64,000 nucleotides of DNA, from positions 62,001 to 126,000 of the forward strand of contig JADJPY010000002.1 in the NCBI GenBank assembly GCA_016713005.1, in the 5' to 3' direction. A program made the position numbers and the translations under genes. Positions 60,402 to 64,000 of this stretch are shown in pieces. The notes under the pieces were generated by a model. That model was not told where the DNA came from. It did not search any database and worked only from the letters and a program-made list of their open reading frames with translations. Source of the DNA: Ramlibacter sp. (GTDB lineage Bacteria; Pseudomonadota; Gammaproteobacteria; Burkholderiales; Burkholderiaceae_C). Positions within the stretch are counted from its first letter, which is position 1. Each line of letters begins with the position of its first letter.

Positions 60402-61967
60402 GTGAGCCTGTTCAAAGCCGCCTCCACCGTCTCGGTCCTGACCCTGGTCTCCCGCGTCACTGGCCTCGCGCGGGAGTTGCTCATCGCAGCCACGTTCGGT
60501 GCCAGTGCCCTCACGGATGCCTTCAATGTGGCTTTCCGCATCCCGAACCTGCTGCGGCGCCTGTTTGCCGAAGGGGCATTCAGCCAGGCTTTTGTTCCTG
60601 TGCTTGCTGCCACGAAGGAGCAGCAGGGCGATGAGGCCACGCAACGCCTTGTGGATCACGTGGCGACGGTGCTGGTCTGGGCGCTTGTGCTGACGTGCGT
60701 GGTCGGCGTCGCGGGCGCTCCGTTGCTGGTCTATGCGCTGGCAAGCGGGCTGCAGCAGTCGCCGCAAGGCTTTGACGCCGCTGTGGTCATGACCCGCTGG
60801 ATGTTTCCCTACATCGCCTGCATGTCTCTGGTGGCGTTGTCAGCAGGCATTCTCAATACATGGAGACGGTATGCCGTGCCGGCAGCGACGCCGGTGCTGC
60901 TGAACCTGGCGATGATCGCGGCCGCGTGGTGGGGCGCTCCGCAATTGGCGGCACACGGCGTCCAGCCCGTGTATGCGCTGGCAGGCGGTGTGATGCTGGG
61001 TGGCCTGCTGCAACTCGGCGTGCAATGGCCCGCCCTCAGGCGCATCGGCCTGAGGCCGAAGGTGGCGTTCAACTGGACGGGATTGCGTGCTGCCTGGGAC
61101 GACCCGGCCACACGCAATGTCGCGCGCCTGATGCTCCCCGCGTTGCTGGGCGTGAGCGTGGCGCAACTGTCGCTGCTGATCAACACCCAGATCGCGTCGC
61201 ATCTGGCGACCGGAAGCGTCAGCTGGTTGAGCTATGCGGACAGGTTGATGGAGTTCCCGACCGCCTTGCTTGGCGTGGCATTGGGGGTGGTGCTGACGCC
61301 GCAACTGGCCGCGGCCCGGGCTGCACAGGACGGGGAGCGCTATTCGGCCATGCTCGATTGGGGGCTGCGGCTGGTGATGTTGCTGGCCGTGCCCTGCGCG
61401 ATCGCGCTTCTGCTGTTCTCGAAACCGCTGGTCTCGGTGCTGTACCACTACGGCGCCTTCACCGATCATGATGTGCGCCAGACCACAACGGCACTGATGG
61501 GCTACGGCGCGGGCCTGGTGGGGCTGGTCGCGATCAAGGTGCTGGCCCCAGGCTACTACGCCGCGCAGGACATCCGCACCCCTGTTCGCATCGCTGTCGT
61601 CGTGCTGGTGGTCACCCAGCTGCTCAATATTGCCTTTGTGCCGCTGCTGCAGCACGCGGGGCTCGCACTGTCCATTGGCGTGGGTGCGCTGATCAATGCG
61701 GCATGGCTGCTGGCGGGCCTGCACCGGCGCGGCAGCTGGCGGCCACAGCCGGGATGGGGCGTGTTCCTGCTGCAGGTGTTCGCAGCCAGCGCCTTGCTCG
61801 CCGTGTTCCTGATGTGGGCGGCCGGAGCATTTGCCTGGACAGCCATGCCTGACGCGAAACTGGTGCGCATTGGCTTGGTCACCGTCATGGTCACTGCCGC
61901 TGTGGCGCTGTACTTTGGAGCCGCGTGGGCTGCGGGCCTGCGTTTTCGCGCCCTGCTGCGCCGCTGA
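60402..61967 (+). CDS. murJ: Lipid II flippase MurJ
   Basis: Flips the peptidoglycan precursor lipid II across the inner membrane. 521 residues with about 14 spans of the MOP superfamily. Conserved segments are LVSRVTGLARELLIAATFG, FRIPNLLRRLFAEGAFSQAF, and SWLSYADRLMEFPTALLGVA. GTG 60402 gives the family's N-terminus (MSLFKAASTVS-like). The frame is open to 60333, where translation would add an untypical tail. Divergent from rpsT. Confidence 0.95.
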   Translation: MSLFKAASTVSVLTLVSRVTGLARELLIAATFGASALTDAFNVAFRIPNLLRRLFAEGAFSQAFVPVLAATKEQQGDEATQRLVDHVATVLVWALVLTCVVGVAGAPLLVYALASGLQQSPQGFDAAVVMTRWMFPYIACMSLVALSAGILNTWRRYAVPAATPVLLNLAMIAAAWWGAPQLAAHGVQPVYALAGGVMLGGLLQLGVQWPALRRIGLRPKVAFNWTGLRAAWDDPATRNVARLMLPALLGVSVAQLSLLINTQIASHLATGSVSWLSYADRLMEFPTALLGVALGVVLTPQLAAARAAQDGERYSAMLDWGLRLVMLLAVPCAIALLLFSKPLVSVLYHYGAFTDHDVRQTTTALMGYGAGLVGLVAIKVLAPGYYAAQDIRTPVRIAVVVLVVTQLLNIAFVPLLQHAGLALSIGVGALINAAWLLAGLHRRGSWRPQPGWGVFLLQVFAASALLAVFLMWAAGAFAWTAMPDAKLVRIGLVTVMVTAAVALYFGAAWAAGLRFRALLRR

Positions 61968-62023
61968 CGCCCGGTGTGTCCTGCGGCGCTTGACGGGCGC
62001 AACGGGCTCAATTACAAACACCC

Positions 62024-62875
62024 ATGGGTTTGAATCTTGCAGCCCCTTCTCCGCTGGAGTACTTCACGGCGCTGGTCCAGAGTGACGAGCACTTCCCCTT
62101 GCTGGAAGCGGCAATCAGCGTGGCCCAGGACGAATACCCTGAGCTGGATGTCCAGCAGGTTCTGGGCGATGTCGACCAGCTGCTGGCCAGGCTCAAGCGC
62201 CGGCTCCCGGCCGACGCCGCGCCTTTGCATCGCCTGCGTACCCTCAACCAGTACTTTTTCCGCGACCTGAGCTTCGGCGGCAACGTCAACGACTACTACG
62301 ACCCCGACAACAGCTACCTCAACGCCGTGCTGCGCACCCGCCGCGGCATACCGATCTCTTTGGCGGTGCTGTGGATGGAGCTGGCCCAGGGCCTGGGGCT
62401 GCATGTGCGCGGCGTGGCGTTTCCCGGCCATTTCATGGTCAAGGCCAACCTGCCCAAAGGCCAGGTGGTGATCGACCCTTTTACGGGCCAGTCGCTCAGT
62501 CGCGAGGAACTGGCCGAGCGGCTTGAACCCTACAAGAGGCGCAGTGGTCTTGTGGATGATTTTGATGTGCCGCTGGGCCTGTACCTGCAGGCGGCCACCC
62601 CGCGCGACATCATCAGCCGCATGCTGCGCAACCTCAAGGAAATCCACCGCACCCAGGAAGATTGGCCGCGCCTGATCGCGGTGCAAAACCGCCTGATCGT
62701 GCTGCTGCCGCAGGCCTGGGCAGAATACCGCGACCGGGGCCTCGCGCTGGCCGAAGAGGGTGATACGGCCCGCGCGGTCGCCGACCTGGAGACCTACCTG
62801 GTGAACGCCGAAGAGGCGCTGGACATCGACGCCATTGCCGAGCGGGTGGCCGCACTGCGCCGCACCAGCAGCTAA
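62024..62875 (+). CDS. SirB1-family transglutaminase-like/TPR protein
   Basis: 283 residues. The N-terminal transglutaminase-like part has NQYFFRDLSFGGNVNDYYDP, RRGIPISLAVLWMELAQGLG and FPGHFMVKA, followed by a C-terminal tetratricopeptide-like helical region (about 190-280). This matches the SirB1/YchA family often encoded near peptidoglycan or translation genes, whose biochemical role is unknown. The transglutaminase Cys is replaced (LAVLW), so peptidase activity is doubtful. It lies 56 bases after murJ. Confidence 0.88.
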   Translation: MGLNLAAPSPLEYFTALVQSDEHFPLLEAAISVAQDEYPELDVQQVLGDVDQLLARLKRRLPADAAPLHRLRTLNQYFFRDLSFGGNVNDYYDPDNSYLNAVLRTRRGIPISLAVLWMELAQGLGLHVRGVAFPGHFMVKANLPKGQVVIDPFTGQSLSREELAERLEPYKRRSGLVDDFDVPLGLYLQAATPRDIISRMLRNLKEIHRTQEDWPRLIAVQNRLIVLLPQAWAEYRDRGLALAEEGDTARAVADLETYLVNAEEALDIDAIAERVAALRRTSS

Positions 62876-62882
62876 GGCGCCT

Positions 62883-63740
62883 TTACATCCCCGGGCGCAG
62901 AAAGCGCGGGATGGGCATGTCGCTTCCCGCGGCCACTCGCGACAATGAAGGACGTGTCATGGGCGCCGTGCGGCTGGCTTGCGCCGGCAGTGTGACGGTC
63001 AGGCGCCCACCGTGGACCATGGATTCCTGCGCCGGCATCAGGCTGTTGGGGCGCGAACTTCCCAGCCGCGATGAACCTGCGCTGGCGCTGTCATTGGCCG
63101 CGACCGGCGGGTTCAGCACAGGCCGCAACCATTGCAGCAGCGGCTCCCACTGGGCGAGATCCAGCGCCGCCTGGCCAGGCGGCAGGTCAAAAATGGTCAG
63201 GCCGCGCTCCAGGCAGCGCACGTACATCTGGGTCTCTCGCAGGGCGCCCAGGAACGGCACGCCCAGGCCATCCGACCAGGCCTGCAGCGTCTGGGCACCC
63301 CGGGTACGGCCATCCACCCGCATGCCCACCGTGGCCAGCCGGCAGCGGCCGCTTGCCACCCTGGGCAGCGCCATCAGCTCGGCATGGCAGGCCGCGGCGG
63401 ACTCGCGGTCAAACACCGAGCTGCACACCGGCATCAGGATGGCGTCGGCGAACATCACCACCCGGGCCAATTCGAAGCCGTGCAGCCCGCCAGGCGTATC
63501 CAGCACCACATGCGTGATGCCACTGGGCAGCCTGAGCACGTTTTTCTGGTCCATGGCCCATGGGGCGATCGCAGGCAGTGAGGCATCGCGGCGGCGCAGC
63601 CAGGCCCGCGAGGACTGCTGTCGATCCACGTCGCCCAGCATCACCTGATGGCCGCCCTGCGCGCACCAGGCGGCGATGTGCGCGGCAATCGTGCTCTTTC
63701 CGCTGCCACCCTTGCGGTTGACCACAGCAATGACGGGCAT
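62883..63740 (-). CDS. ParA-family ATPase (orphan)
   Basis: 285 residues. The deviant Walker A is NRKGGSGKSTIAAHIA (about 8-23), the Walker B-like segment is HVVLDTPGG, and DVDRQQSSRAW is typical of the ParA/MinD class. Residues about 210 onward form an extra Ser/Pro-rich tail of unknown use. No parB or parS is seen nearby, so it may position a cell structure such as a chemotaxis cluster or pilus rather than partition DNA. ATG 63740 follows GGAGAGA. It is convergent with the SirB1 gene, seven bases apart. Confidence 0.9.
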   Translation of the reverse strand: MPVIAVVNRKGGSGKSTIAAHIAAWCAQGGHQVMLGDVDRQQSSRAWLRRRDASLPAIAPWAMDQKNVLRLPSGITHVVLDTPGGLHGFELARVVMFADAILMPVCSSVFDRESAAACHAELMALPRVASGRCRLATVGMRVDGRTRGAQTLQAWSDGLGVPFLGALRETQMYVRCLERGLTIFDLPPGQAALDLAQWEPLLQWLRPVLNPPVAANDSASAGSSRLGSSRPNSLMPAQESMVHGGRLTVTLPAQASRTAPMTRPSLSRVAAGSDMPIPRFLRPGM

Positions 63741-63936
63741 GGCTCTCTCCTCGTTATGACGTGCGACGGACCGGGGAGTTTGGCACTCCATGCGCCGAAT
63801 GTCCATATTCCATAAGGGTTTGGCGCTAGTATTTTTGTAGCAAACCAACAGACTTTGTGTCCTCAGCCGCGGCGTGGCGTAAGGTCCTGGCGCGTTCGCC
63901 CGACTCACCCTCGACCAGTTCGCCACAGGAGAAGCC
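63741..63936. other. Intergenic region between parA and the last gene
   Basis: 196 bases with divergent promoters. It contains a half-copy of the repeat dyad (TTTTTGTAGCAAAC near 63833-63846) but no other feature I can support. Confidence 0.4.
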
Positions 63937-64000
63937 GTGAATAATTTTCTTCAATACGCTATCAAAATCATAGCAATAGTGCTAGCACTGATGGGGGCCA
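63937..64000 (+). CDS. Start of a membrane-associated protein (cut by window end)
   Basis: GTG 63937 follows AGGAG. The first 21 codons read (M)NNFLQYAIKIIAIVLALMGA, a hydrophobic segment that is a signal peptide or membrane span. Codons about 8-13 are supplied by a copy of the interspersed dyad (63958-63974). The rest of the gene is outside the window, so no function can be assigned. Confidence 0.5.
   Translation, partial: MNNFLQYAIKIIAIVLALMGA
63958..63974. repeat. GCTATC/ATAGC dyad (copy 8) in the first codons of a gene
   Basis: GCTATCAAAATCATAGC, the same family as 3482 and 6907, translated as AIKIIA near the start of the last gene. Confidence 0.5.

Overview
The window looks like a chromosomal segment of a Burkholderiales bacterium, most likely of the family Comamonadaceae (Acidovorax/Polaromonas/Rhodoferax type). 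The evidence is the high GC content by eye, the betaproteobacterial gene order thrS-infC-rpmI-rplT-pheS-pheT-ihfA-merR-tRNA-Pro, the Burkholderiales-type protein sequences, and scattered short GCTATC...GATAGC dyads that I associate with this family. Coding density is very high. No gene-free stretch exceeds about 300 bases; the longest (1483-1739, 20346-20561, 20976-21205, 59316-59547) are described as features or findings.

Layout. 1-3.4 kb: tail of an rraA-like gene, a DMT permease, a GGCT-fold enzyme, isocitrate lyase with a twin-palindrome promoter region, and a 62-residue DnaJ-type zinc protein. 3.4-11.5 kb: the translation operon from thrS to tRNA-Pro(GGG), headed by what reads as a threonine leader peptide followed by an attenuator. 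11.7-17.4 kb: an acyltransferase, then a seven-gene, tightly overlapping operon with two roadblock-like proteins, a stand-alone Aer-type PAS protein, a cytoplasmic PhnD-like protein, two unrecognised proteins and an MglA/CvnD-like small GTPase, preceded by two FNR-like boxes. 17.4-20.4 kb (minus): EamA permease, ogt and an Ada-AlkA fusion. 20.5-24 kb: an orphan gene of atypical composition, phosphomannomutase/phosphoglucomutase and KDO transferase. 24-31.4 kb (minus): a complete tripartite RND efflux operon, tetR-MFP-RND-pcm-rhodanese-tolC.

31.5-47.2 kb: two DUF2827 genes (one frameshifted) divergent from a giant trimeric autotransporter adhesin. The adhesin gene spans about 13.2 kb (about 4,400 codons if frame-corrected). 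It has a long signal peptide, a vast Ser/Thr/Ala/Val coiled-coil stalk built from 21-, 25- and 28-residue units, then a YadA-type head, neck and membrane anchor. A run of small deletions breaks the frame between about 41.2 and 45.5 kb.

47.3-64 kb: a small secreted protein, glutaryl-CoA dehydrogenase with a divergent LysR regulator, a YmgE-like membrane protein, msrA, and a cluster that looks like zinc acquisition (ABC ATPase and permease, Cys- and His-rich secreted proteins, a DUF3299 protein, a TonB-dependent receptor). Then come an AEC permease, argF-argD, a DUF3579 gene, rpsT, murJ, a SirB1-family protein, an orphan ParA and the start of a further gene.

The strongest candidates for undescribed biology are the PAS/GTPase/roadblock operon with its FNR-like boxes, the thrS attenuator, the giant adhesin paired with DUF2827 proteins, and a roughly 70-bp interspersed element found inside or across coding sequences.
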